Source: Rebecca billardiae RCC1528
Lineage: Eukaryota > Haptophyta
Reading direction: 5' to 3'
NCBI GenBank assembly: GCA_965240325.2
Contig: OZ251241.1
Location: 434,001-498,000, forward strand
Length of the DNA: 64,000 bases
The notes beneath the pieces were generated by a model. It searched no databases. It saw only the letters and a program-made list of their open reading frames with translations, and was not told where the DNA came from. Within the stretch, counting starts at the first letter, position 1. Every line of letters begins with the position of its first letter. Shown piece after piece: positions 1-11,739 of the stretch. Position numbers and translations under genes: made by a program.

Positions 1-3000
1 GCAGGCCCCGCGTATGTGTACGAGACGGACGTCTCGCCGCGGCTGCCCGACGACCCGCGCATCGTGATCGTCGGCGCGGGCCCCACCGGCCTGTGCGCCG
101 CGTACCGGCTCAAGGAGCTGGGGTACACCAACTGGCAGCTCATCGACAAGGGCAAGAGCGCGGGCGGCCTGGCCACGTCCATCACCGACCCGAAGGGCTT
201 CACGTGGGACATCGGCGTGCACGTGCTCTTCTCGCACTTCGCCTTCTTCGACGCGCTGCTCGACGAGCACCTCGAGCCGAAGCAGTGGCTGTACCACCAG
301 CGCTGGTCGCCCGCGTGGATGCGCAACCGGTGCGCGCGCCGCCGCGCGCCGCCGCGCGCGCCGCCGCCCGGCCGCGCGCCGCCGTCGGCGCCGCGGCGCG
401 CGCTGAGCGCGGTGGTGCCCCGCTGCCATCGGCGCGGCGCTGTGTGTGTGCGCGCGCGCGCGCGCGCGGCACCAGCTGGGTGGGCTACCCGATCCAGGCG
501 AACGTGTGGCGGCTGCCCGAGGAGGAGGTGGCGGAGATCCTCACTGACCTCTCGCAGCTCAAGCCCGACCCGACGGCACAGCCCCGCAACTTTCTTGAGT
601 GGTGCGGCGCGCGCGCTGCGAAGGAGCGTGCGGCGCACGCGCGCGCGCACACACGCGCGAGACGGTGACGCGCGCGCGCGTGCGCGCCCCCCTGCCCCGC
701 GCGCGGCTGCCAGGCTGCACAACGGCTTCGGCAAGGCGCTGACCAAGACGTTCATGGCGCCATACAACTTCAAGGTGTGGGCACACCCGCCCGAGCAGCT
801 CAACACGATCTGGGTGGGCGAGCGCGTCGCGACGATCAAGTTCCAGGACATTCTGAGCAACGTGATCGCGCGCAAGGTGCGCGGCGCGGCACGCCCGCGC
901 GCCGCGCCAACCGCCGCGCCCGCCCGCGCCCTGCTCACGAGCGCGCCGCGCGCGTGCGGCCGCGCCCCGCTCGCTGCTGCGCCCGTGCCTGCGCTGCGCC
1001 CTCGCTCCGTGCGCCGCAGGACGCGCCGGCGTGGGGCCCGAACGCGCAGTTCCGGTACCCGATGAACGGCACAGGCCACATCTGGGAGGCGGTCTTCAAG
1101 ACGCTGCCGTGGGAGAACATCCGGATGGGCGCCGAGATGTCGACGGTGCACGCGCCGCCCGCGGCCGAGGGCGTGGCGACGCCGCGCGCGGGCGAGAAGG
1201 GCGCGCGCCACATCAAGCTGGCCGACGGCTCGTCCATCGAGTTCGACGCGCTCGTGAGCACCGTGCCCGTCGACCGGCTGCTCAAGAGTGGATTCCCCGA
1301 CGACCCCGTCATGCCCAAGCTCGCCGAGGGCGACGACAAGTTCAAGCACCAGGTGAGGCCGCGCGCGCCCTGCCGGGGCCCGGCGCGCTGCGGGCGCCCA
1401 GCGCCGCATGTGTCGCGAGTGCCGCCTGCGCGGTCTCGCGCCTCGCGGCGTGCACGGCTGTGGGCGCGGCCACGCGCCGGGCGAGGCTCGGCTCGCGCCG
1501 CCGCGCGGCGCGCCCCGCGCTCACGCCCCCGGCCCGCGCCCGCCCGTGCGCCCCCTGTGCCGCGCAGACCGTCAACTTGGTGGGCGTGGGCATCGCCGGC
1601 CAGCCGCCCGCCAAGCTGAACGGCGTGCACTGGGTCTACTTCCCCGAGGAGGAGTTCCCCTTCTACCGCGTGACGGTGCTCTCCAACTTCTCACCGCTCG
1701 TCGTGCCCAAGCCGTTCGAGCAGTGGTCGCTGCTCGTCGAGGTCTCCGAGTCCAAGTGCGCGGCGGCTGCGCGCACGGCGCCGCGCGCCGCGCACGGCGC
1801 GCGAGGCCGCGCGCGCCACGCGGCGCGGTAGCGGTGCCGGCCTCACCCCGCGGCCGCCGCCGCCGCCCCGCGCCACCTCGACGGGCGCAGGTACCGCGAG
1901 GTGCCCAAGAGCGCGGCCGAGCTCGAGCAGAAGGTGGTCGACGGGCTGCGCCGCGCGACGATGCTGCCGGCTGACGCGCAGATTGACTCCGTCTGGTAAG
2001 GGCTGCACGCGGGCTGCACGCCTTGCGCGCGCACCGCGCACCGCACCGCACCGCGCACCGCACCGCCCGCTGGCCGCTCGGCGCCGCCCGGCGGCCCGCC
2101 CGCTCACGCCGGCGCCGCCCCCCCTGCGCGCCGCTCCCGCGCGCGCTCGCAGGTCGACGCGCCTCGAGTACGGCTACCCCGTGCCGTACGTCGAGCGCAA
2201 CATGCACATGCACATCGCGGACGAGGAGCTGCGCAGGCGCGGCATCTGGAGCCGCGGCCGGTTCGGCTCGTGGAAGTACGAGGTGCGAGGAGGGGCGCGC
2301 GAGCGCACGGCGGGCGAGCGCCGGCGTGCGCTGCGCGGCGAGCGCGCGGCGGCCGCGCGCCACCCTCAACCGCGCCCCCACCCGCGGCCCCGACCGCGGC
2401 CGGTGCGGCGCGTGCGACAGGTCGCGAACCAAGACCACTCGTGCATGCTGGGCGTGGACGCGATCGACGCGATCCTCTTCGGCGGCAACGACGAGGGCAT
2501 CGAGGCCACGTTCAACTCGCCCAGCAAGGTGAGCGGGCACGGTGCCCAGCGGGCGCGCGCGCGCGGGCGGGGGCGTGCGCGCGCGTGGGTGCGCCGTGCG
2601 CGCGGCGCCGCTCAGCCCGCGCCGCGCGCGCCGCCCCGTCCGCGCGCGCCCTCCCTCGCTCGCAGGTGAACAACAAGTACCGGCCGTACGACCGCGACGC
2701 GGACACAAACCCGGCGCAGCTGCTCGCCAAGGCGAAGCCGCACAAGGGCGGCGTGCCGCGGCGGCACACGCGCTTCGACAAGCCGCGCACGATGCTGACC
2801 CCGCTGCCGACGTGGGCGGCGGTCGCGTGGCACTGTCGCGAGGAGGACGGGCCGTGGTCGCAGGCGTTCAAGAACGCCGTGCCCGACTCGCGCTCGCCGC
2901 TCGGCCGCACCAAGTTCTTCATCTACTCCTACGAGCGGTGCGCGCGCGGCGCACGCGCGCACGCACGCATGCGGCGCGGCGCGGCAGCGCGAGCAAGCGC

Positions 3001-4146
3001 GAGCGGGCGCGCCGCCGCGCGCTCACGCGCCCCGCGGCGGCGGCGGCGGCGGCGGCGCGCGCGCGCCCGCCCGCGCTCGCAGCTGCGGGCTCGCCGACAC
3101 CAAGCGCCCGGCGAACGCGATGCTGCACGAGGGGCTGCACCACCTCGACCGCGTGCCGTACGCCACGCCGCCGACCAACGTATCTGCACTCGCGCACCAC
3201 GTGGCCACGCACTACGACACGCTGCCCGACCGGCTGCTGTTCGTGAGGTGCGCGCCGCGCGCCGCGCGCCGCGCCGCACGCGCCGCGCGCGCCGCCGACG
3301 CGGCCCCGCGCGCGCCGCGCGCCCCCCCCCCCCGCGCGCAGGCCCGGGCGGATGTCTGCGGACCGGCTGCCGCCGTCCGTGCGCGAGCCACTCGCCAACA
3401 TCGCCGGCCGGCCGCTGCTCGTCGTGCCGGCCGCGTCTCAGCGCGGCGAGAAGCTCGAGGCGGTGGACGGCGACCTGCCCGCGGCCCTCTGCCCCGTGTA
3501 CCGCGCGGTGCTCGGCGTGGCCGACTGCCCGAAGCGCGTCGCGCTCACGACGGGGTGGGCCGTGCTCGGCGCGAGCCGCGAGCGGCTGCGCGCGGTGCCC
3601 AAGGAGCGGTGGGAGGCGATCGTCAAGGTGCTCGCCGAGCTGGGCGCGCGCGGCGCCGCCTCGACGGACGGGCACGCCGCCGCGCTCGTCGAGAAGTTCG
3701 TGCTCGGGCTGTGGCCGCAGCTGCTGGGCGGGCGCGCGCAGCCCACGGCGGCCGAGCTGCTCGTGCCAGCCGAGGCGCCGGCGGGCGGCTCGCGCGGCGG
3801 CGCGGCGGCGCACGCGCCCGCGCACAAGCACGCGCTGCCGGCCGAGGCGCAGCCAAGGCCGCACCCTGCGCTGCAGCTCGAGCCGACCGCGCAGCCGGCG
3901 GCGGCGGCGGCAGCGCCCGAGCCCGCGGCGCAGCCCGCGGCGCAGCCGGCGGCGGCGGCGGCGCAAGCGCAGCCGGCGGCGGCGGCGGCGGCCCAGCCGG
4001 CCGCACAGCAGCAGCCGGCGGCGGCGGCGGCGGCGGCAGAGCGGCCCGCGGCGGAGCAGCCGGCAGCGCAGCCGGCGGCGGAGGCGGCGGATGCCGCCGG
4101 TGCCGTCACACAAGCGGACGCCGCCGCGGGCGGGACCTCGTCCTGA
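1..4146 (+). CDS. UDP-galactopyranose mutase fused to a DUF3431-like domain (5' partial)
   Basis: The N-terminal part matches eukaryotic UDP-galactopyranose mutase, the FAD enzyme that interconverts UDP-Galp and UDP-Galf for galactofuranose glycans. I read 11 exons: about 5-329, 476-601, 714-876, 1020-1352, 1568-1755, 1891-1995, 2153-2282, 2421-2528, 2666-2937, 3083-3247 and 3342-4146. All junctions are GT-AG and restore frame (about 906 codons). Visible signatures are the Rossmann motif VIVGAGPTGLCAAYRL, GGLATS, HVLFSH, RWVGYPIQ (formed across the first junction), FMAPYNFKVWA, LEYGYPVPY and NQDHSCMLGVDAIDAILFGG. After the mutase core, exons 9-11 add a DUF3431-like region (KFFIYSYERCG, then HYDTLPDRLLFVR, then ALTTGWAVLGASRERL) and a low-complexity Ala/Pro/Gln tail. 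The usual GGH of fungal enzymes reads GVH here. The window opens with gcag, a likely acceptor, so earlier exons lie outside. The mutase call is firm; the fusion rests on my splice model. Confidence 0.85.
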
Positions 4147-5453
4147 GCCGGCGCGAGCCGCGGGGACGTGCGACCTCTCGTGATCGGCGGCAGAGCGCGG
4201 AACCCTGCTCCTAGGCCGTGGCCGGGCGCGCCGTCAGTGCCGCGTCTGCGCACAGGCACCGACTCGGACTCACCGCGAAGTGCCGCCGACTGAGCCTGTC
4301 GGCTGTCTGCCAGTCAACCGGTCAGGCCGGCTCACGGCTGTGCCTGACGCCTGTCATTGGCCGCGGAGTCGCCACGCACTGTCACTGTAACTCCCGTGGC
4401 CGTGCGGCGGCCGCCGCCGGTCCGGTCACTACTGACTCCGAGTCCGCATCCGGGGCGGGCGCGGGCCGAACCGAGCTGCGCCATACGGTCGTATTATGAA
4501 GTGCCGAGCAGTCTTCAGAAACGGCCGATGGGCCCTGACTGGCACTCCTCCGAGTCGATCGTCCGCGCTCCGCCGGCCGGGGGGGGCGCCGCCGGGGAGT
4601 GTACGACTTATTTATCGTCGGGGCAGCGCGGCTCGGACCGACACTCTCGGACCGGGTGGCTCACCGTCCGCCGCCGATTCTCTCGGACTCACGGGGTGCG
4701 CGTGCGATGGCGGGCGCGGCGTGGTCGGACACGTGCGCGGAGAGGGGAACGCGGACTGTGTTTACACCCGCGGAGCCGCCGGCAAGTGCACCGGACAGCG
4801 AGCGGGTGCACTCGACCCGAAATGCCCGCTCTGCACCTGTCGCACACTCAAATGAGAAAATCGCACGCGCATCCGCGGCCTGCACGGGCGCCGCCATCGC
4901 CGTGCGCATTTCGCGCGCAGGTGTTGAGATCACATCGCACCCGCACTGTGTTTACACCCTCAGACTCAGAGGAGTGTGCGACCATGTAGCCGTGTCGCAC
5001 AATGCCGTGGCACGGCTCATGTCACTGAATGATGGCGGATCCCCCATACACCATTGCACCCTGAACTTTGGTGTTTTGCGGTGATCAAGGGATTCAAGGT
5101 CTGGATAATGAAGCGTTGCTGACTATATTAATCGTTGACGAACTGGGACGATCGCATGTTACTGCACTACTTTACGGGTAGTGCTGTCGATAAGGAATGC
5201 AATTAATGTAAGTATGATTGTTGTATTGAATCGTGAGAATATTGGGGAAATGTAACAGTAATGTAATGATGATGAGAAGATTTGTTGTCAGATGTATATC
5301 TCTGCGCCCATTTGAATATATCGTTATCCTTTCATTAACGATGCGGACTACCGGATGGGTGATAATTGTGTTTTTGACGTGGCCGCTCATAGGCGATGCG
5401 CAAACAATCCAAACATCAGTACGGTAATAGGCGCCACTGCTAACCACGCAGTC
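4147..5453. other. intergenic region, no gene recognised
   Basis: The stretch changes from GC-rich to AT-rich at about 5090-5450, just before the next gene. The phrase tgtgtttacaccc occurs twice, near 4757 and 4946, in similar surroundings, which suggests a small decayed repeat. Short open frames here have no recognisable domains. Confidence 0.5.
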
Positions 5454-8400
5454 ATGACGAAATTCGCCTCCGTTGCAGCCCGAACCCCTGATCAAGAGCA
5501 TCGCGGGACTGCCTCACAGCCCGTGCATCTGCGCACGCCGCGTGGCAAGGCGACCTGCGGCACGATGCAGCGCGCACCGCACCCGAGCACCAACCTTGTG
5601 ATCGTCACGGATCCGGGGCCAGACCCAGATGACGTCAAAGGTGCAAGCGCTGGCCCCAACCACGCGCGCGCTTTCACGGCGCGCGTGTCACCCGCCACGT
5701 CCTCGTGGGCGCCTGCGCTGACGAGGTGTTGCGCGCCACCCCGTCACGCACCCGCGTCCCGCCTTGGCGCAGCTATCCTCGTCGCGGCAGCCCTCCACAG
5801 ACGCGACAAGCTCCAGCTGCGCGCCGTCATCGCCAATGGCGGCGGACAAGCTGAGCGGCGCGCGTGCCTCGCCCGCCTGCTGCTCGACCGGCTCGGTGCG
5901 ACCGACGTGCCCGTCGGCGTGGGCACGCCTGGGCGCGATTACGACGCGCAGCCGCACGAGTTCCGGCTGAGCGGCGTGGACGACGTCGACCGGGAGCGGC
6001 TGGAGGACGGCGCGGCGCTCTTTGAGCGCACGCTCCTCGAGATGCCCCCGGCGTCCGTCACGGTCGTGTGCATCAGCAGCCTGCGCGATTTCGCCGACCA
6101 GATCCGAGGCAACGCGGAGCTCGTGCTCAGCCGGGTGTGCGAGGTGGCGATTCAGGGCGGGCTTGAGCTGGACTCCGAGGGCAAGTGGGTGCCCGACACG
6201 TCGGTGAACAACGGTGCGTGCCTGCCGGACTCCGGCCCCGGCTCGCAGACTGCGCGCGCGTCGTCTCATGCGCGCTCACATGCCGCCCGACGCTGCGCGC
6301 CGCGCGCGCGCCGCGCAGGCTTTGACATGGAGGGCGCGGCCGAGGTGTACAGCTTCTGCCTGGCGCACGGCATGGCACTCTCCGTCGTGTCCCGCAACGC
6401 CGTGCCGCTCCTGCCCATGCAGGTGCGCACCGCGCTCGGCCGGCGCGCGCGCGCGCGCGCCCGGCACGCTCGCCCTGCTGCTGCGCAGCGTTGGGCGCTG
6501 CGCTGAGCTGACCAGCGCGCGCGCGCTCCCTCCACGCACCGCCACTCCCGCGCGCGTGGTGCGAGCACAGCTCGCGCGCAGCTTCGCGACGCGCACGTCC
6601 GACGAGGTGATGAGCTACCTGGCCGACGCGCAGTTCCTCGGCCTCGAGGGCCTCTGGCAGAAGCTGTGCGCGGGCAAGCTGCCCGCGCGCTGCTCCAAGC
6701 AGTGGTACTTTGAGACCTTCTGCGGTGTGGGCGACGACAGCGCGTACGAGGCGGGCGGGTACGAGCAGCTCGGTGGCGACGCCGACATCGTGAGCCACCT
6801 CGCGGGTTCCGTCAAGCCGTACGATGTGGTCGCGCTCATGACCGTGCTGCCGCAGACGCGCAACGACTTCCCACCCGCGCTGATCGTGCCGCAGGCCGCG
6901 CCGCCGCGGCCGCCCGAGGTGGCGAAAGCCAGCGCGACGAGCTCGCCGGCCATGTCGCTGCGCTCCGGTGGCTCGCCCGCGATGCTCCTCCGCTCCGGGG
7001 GGGGCTCGCCGCACACGGCCCCCCGCTCCGGCCCGAGTCCGTCCACCCGCCGCCGCGGGCGTGTCTCCTCGACCACGCCGGCGCCCTCTCAGCGGCTGTA
7101 CATCTGTCCCGAGCACTGCATCGACGTGTCACACGTGCTCCGGCTGCTGCGGGACACCTACCACGAGGTGGTGCTGCTCGCGCACGACGCGGCGACGGCG
7201 GGCGCGCCCGGGCCCGGTGGGCACCGTCCCACGCCGGACTCAACGGGTGCGTCCCCGCTGGGGGACCCGGAGCGAGGCGAGCGCGGCGCCGTCGCGGCCG
7301 AGGGTGGCCGAGGGCGGTCATCGTCCACCGTGCTGCAGCCTGCGGACGCGCTGCTTGCACTGCGTGCCGGTGTAGGGGCGCCGCCGCCCGTGGAGCGGCT
7401 GTCGTCCGGCGCGTCGCTCGAGGAGCACTCGCTCGAGCATCGCCCGCGGAAGAAGCGCCACCTGACTGCGCCCGGGCTCATTCGGCAGGCCACGGCCCCG
7501 GCCGCGCCGCACGCGGGCGCCGCGCCCGAGCCGCCGCCCGCGGCCCGCTCGCGCTCCGACGCGGCGCCACCAGACCATCCGATCGGCGAGGAGGAGGAGG
7601 AGGAAGAGGACTTCGTGCCGCCGCGGCGAGGTCGGCTCCACACGTGGGCCGGCCCCGCCGAACGGCTCACCGGCAGCCCGGCGTCGCGCATCACACGGGC
7701 TGCCGCGCTGGATGGTGGCGACGCGGCCGAGGCCGGCGGCGCTGCGCCGCTCGAACCAGGCAGCGCGCCGCAAGCGCTGCCGGCTGTGCGCTCCTCCGAA
7801 GGGATGCGCTCCTCGGCTGGGTCGCGCTCCTCCGGTGGCGCGGACGGCGTGAGCGAGCCGCGCGCATCAGGTGGCGCGCGCGAGCGCCTCGCGAGCGCTG
7901 TGCAGAGCCTCGGCACGCGCCACGTCACTCCACCCGCAGAGTCGGGCGCGGCTGGCGGCGCCCAGCCTGCGGACGGCGCGCTCGCGCTCGGCGCGCGCAC
8001 GCTCGAGCGGCAGGCGGAGCTGATCGGCCTGCTCGAAGGCGTGATCGCCGACGTGTCTCGCGCGCAGCGCCGGGTCTCGACCGCGCTCGCGCTGGCGGGC
8101 CTCGTGCTGCTCACCAGCACGTTTGGCATCTACGCCGGCCGCGGCCAGGGCCTGGGCGGGCCCTACACCACAGGCGTGCTCGTGCTGCAGCTGGACGCGC
8201 TGAGCGTGTGCTACTCGGCGGGCATCATGCTCGCGCTGCTGGGGCTGCAGCCGACGCGCAGCTTCGCGACGCCCACGCGCATCGCCGCGCTGCTGCTCTC
8301 CACGATCTACGCGCTCACCTGCGGCATCGCCTGCTCGCGCGTGCTCACCGCCGCCGCGTCGGACAACCCGCGCATCTCGGGCGCGGGCATCGGCGGCCCC

Positions 8401-9834
8401 GAGGTGGCGAACTTCTCGGCCGCGCGGTACGGCATCCGGTGGGAGGACCTGTGGGTGGCGGCGGTCTCGCTGCTGTGCCTGGCGTACGCGTCTCGCGCGC
8501 TGCTGCGGAGCGTGTGCGGCGCGCAGCGGCACGCGCGCGCGCTGCTGCGCGCTCTCGAGCTCGTGGTGGGCGTGAGCACGGCGACCGAGCTGCTGGGCGT
8601 GGCGGTGCGGCGCACGGTGCTCGGCTGGACGTACGCCCCCGCGCTGCCGCTGCTGATACTCGCGACCTGGACGCGCACGCTGGTCAAGGGCGCGATCGCG
8701 TACGTGCTGCTCCGGCCGAGCGCGCGCGCGCACGTGCGGCGGCAGGTGGCGCGCTGCCTCTATCCCGTGGCTGATCACGCCGACGGCCCCAAGGCGGTGT
8801 CGCCGCACACCACGGCGGCGCTCGCGCCCCTCGCCGGCTTTGGCACGCGCGGCAAGGCGAGCGTCTCGGCCGCGGCCGCCTCGACCTCGCCCGAGGCCAG
8901 CCAGCTCGAGCTCGCAGTCCGCTCGGCGTACGCCAGCTTCCGTGCGGTCGAGCTGAACAGCGCGCTCACCCTGGCGGCGGTGCGCGCGGCGTGGGAGCGC
9001 GAATCTCCGGGCGCGGCGGCCGACGGGGCGGGCAAGGGCCCGGCAGGCAGCTTCACGCGGCGGCGCAGCTGGCGCGTCACGCCGAGCAGCAGCGCGCGCG
9101 TCTCGCACGACCTGGAGGCGTCCGTCGACGCCGACACGCCGCCAACAGAGCCCACGTTTGCGACGCACGCGATCGTCGCCGTCGAGCCGGGCGCCGACAT
9201 GGTGGCCGTGGGCGGCGCAGCCGCGGCCGAGGGCTTTGGCGCGGATGTGTTTGTGGTGCACGCGCACGCCGACGACCCGGCGGCCAAGGCGGAGGCGCTC
9301 CGCGCGTGGGCCGCGCGCGAGCAGGTGGGCTCGTCGCCGCTGAGCGCGTGGATCGACTCGGTGTGCGTCGACACGGAGGCCGTGCCCGAGCCCGATCGGC
9401 TGATGCACGCGCTCGTCAGCATGCACCAGTGCCGCCGGCTGCTGCTGCTCACCGGGCCGGCGTTTGCCGACTCGCTGGCGTGCGCGACCGCCGTGCACTC
9501 GTGGAAGTGCCTGGGCCGCTCGCTCGAGGACGTCAGCGTGGCGCTCGTCGTCCCCGAGGGCAGCGGCGCGGGCGCGTCCGCCATCGAGCAGCAGATCATC
9601 GCCTCGTTCGACGCGTTCGCGGTCATGTACTGCGCGCTGCCCCGCTCTGAGGAGGACGCGGCGAGGCAAGTTCACGCCGTCGAGCTCGCGTCGCCCTCGG
9701 CGTATAACGAGGCGATGCGCGCTTGCGTGCCGCTCGTCTCGGCCGCGGTGGCAGCGGCGCAGGCCGAGCGGCGCGAGACGGGAGGCGCCACGACGATGAG
9801 CGGCGCAGCGCACCCTGGGCTCGCTGCCGAATGA
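5454..9834 (+). CDS. nucleoside-hydrolase-like domain + six-helix membrane region + TIR-like C-terminal domain
   Basis: Exons 5454-5640, 5773-6213, 6319-6422 and 6571-9834 join in frame to a predicted 1331 residues. Residues about 10-330 resemble inosine-uridine nucleoside hydrolases: TDPGPDPDDVKAILVAAAL is the metal/ribose-binding Asp cluster in its DPGxDxDD variant, and VNNGFDMEGAAEVY matches the later Asn/Glu loop. A disordered Ser/Pro/Arg-rich stretch follows, containing an island at about 419-450 (YICPEHCIDVSHVLRLL). About six hydrophobic helices lie at about 745-960. The cytosolic C-terminus, about 1135-1310, has FVVHAHADDPAAKAEALRAW, then WIDSVCVDTEAV, then CRRLLLLTGPAF, a TIR-like pattern common in protist membrane proteins. 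The WCxxE-type glutamate is absent (SLACATAVHSW). Start choice is uncertain: ATGs at 5355 and 5563 are in the same frame, and 5454 lies at the AT/GC transition. Substrate and role are inferred only. Confidence 0.75.
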
Positions 9835-11739
9835 CGCGGCGACGTATCGTACGACGAAAAATTGCTCCTCGTCCGGCGGTCCCGCTGCGGAAGTCATTCA
9901 ATCGGGGGTCGGAAGGGACTCTGCTGCATGGTCCGCTTCAAGGTTATTGACTTCGGCTCGGGGCCAAGACGTAACGGTCTGAAATAAACGGAGCTGGGGG
10001 GGGTGGACCGGAGCCGGAGCCTACTAAGTAGTACTAGTAGGCGCCCCGCGGCCCGCGAATCTGAATATGGCCGACGGGATCGTCACACGAGTCGAACGGC
10101 AGGCAATCGCGGGCAATAATAATACTACGTACGAATAGTCAGCAGCTTAGATGACGACGAGATCTCGTCGTCGATCATCACACACACACATCACACACAC
10201 ACACAGCACACACACACACACACAGCACTACACACACACACACACACCGAGTGAACCGTGTCACACACACACACACACACATATATATAATATATATTAA
10301 ATTATATATATATACATATATATATATTCATCGTCACGCGGCTAGTCTCGGTTTCTTAGCGCGGTCTTAGCCGTTCGGTAGCCCGAGCGCCTACGGAGTC
10401 TCAGTGCCTTAGCTAGGTGGCGCACGGGGGGGGGGGGGGCATTAAGACTCCCCGCTGTGAGTCTTTAGGCCTGGCCGGCGTGAGGCCGACGAAAATTTTG
10501 GCCAGGGCCAATTTGGAGCAAATATATGATGGCATGACACTGATTGATGTTGCATGGATGCTGCGGTGCACTGGCGCCGAGGAGTCAGTCATCAGGAGAA
10601 GTCGGGACTTGGCCTGTCCTCGTAGTCAGGGCCGCGCGCCGCGTCCCACGGGCACTGCGCCTCGGCGGACCACTCGTCAGCCGCGACGACGTAGTCCCGG
10701 TTTCTTAGTGTGACTATGCGTATAGCGAACCAGCCAATCGCTAGTCTCAGTTTCTAGGCCAGATCCGCAGATAGCAAGCCCCAGTTTCTTCACGTGACAG
10801 CTCCTTATTGCCCGCGATTGCCTGTACCCGTGCCGTGGGCCGGATTCTGATGCGCTGACACTCACTGGATCTCTGTCTCTCCGAGTCTCTGACGAGGCTA
10901 GGTACTACCCGGTACCCCAGGGTACCCCGGTACCCGCTATAGTGCCATAGTCACATAGTCCGAATAGTGGCGCCCCTACTGTACCGCGCGCGGAGACCGA
11001 GTAGTCTGCCGCTGACTACGACGAAGAGCAGGCGATATCCGCTGATCAGACGACACCGGACCGTGTAGCCACCGATTCGCAGGATCCGATTCCGGAGTGC
11101 CAGCTGGTGAGGCCTCACGCCGCCAGCCTCTGAGCAGCCAGCCGCCGCGCCGTAGTCTGCGACCGCGGGCCGTCTACCGACCGGTCTCCGCGTACTCACT
11201 GCTGCCAGTCGGCTGTGACTACACCGTTTCCGCGCGGTCGTACTACTTGATGTAAGTTGTACACTCGACACAGCAATATCAATCATATTGATGTGTCGTG
11301 GCTTCGGCTGCCCTGTGGCGCCGTTGTTAGTTCTCCCGGGAATCCTGCCGCGCGGTCCGCGCCGGCGAAACGCGCACAACTCTGTCTGGGCCGAGGATGT
11401 CCTCGGTGGCCCATCCTGATGAGCATCCGCTGGATTCACCAGCTCACCTGGCGGCCATGCTCCGCGGACTGCGAGCGTGCCATTCGGCCCCCGAGCGACC
11501 GGGACGGGAATGGGATGTCCTCATGATAGTACGCACTTCCGCCGCCGTTTTGACATTGTTTGGCCGTTGCCCGTTGACGGTTGGCGCGCTTTGGGCTTTG
11601 GCTGCCGAAACGCGGGCCGGCCGCCGCGTGCGGAGTTTCCCGGACTGCCGCGCACGAGTGAGAGTGCCCACGGTTGTGAGCGCAGGGTGGCTGCAGTCCC
11701 TGCCGTTGAAGCGGGCGTCGCCGCAGCACGCGCGCCAAG
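9835..11739. other. intergenic region with microsatellites
   Basis: No gene is recognised. It holds a CA-rich microsatellite followed by an AT run, a G homopolymer near 10427-10439, and a cluster of ggtacccc/ggtaccc motifs at about 10900-10936. The last 300 bp lead into the TXNDC9 gene and should contain its promoter. Confidence 0.5.
10177..10328. repeat. (CA)n microsatellite followed by (TA)n tract
   Basis: Interrupted CA repeats run from about 10177 to 10280 and pass directly into TA/ATAT sequence to about 10328. This is a compound simple repeat typical of the AT-rich spacers in this window. Confidence 0.9.

Noticed and set aside
4599-5084. Open frames between the first two genes
   Set aside because: Overlapping frames, no domains, no splice-compatible extension, and decayed short repeats in the same stretch.
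7867-9897. 676-codon minus-strand frame opposite the membrane/TIR-like region
   Set aside because: Antisense shadow with Arg/Ala/His-rich composition and no domains; the plus strand has hydrophobic helices and a recognisable tail.
10177-10328. Regularly spaced repeats considered as a CRISPR array
   Set aside because: They are a CA/TA microsatellite without unique spacers, in a eukaryotic genome.
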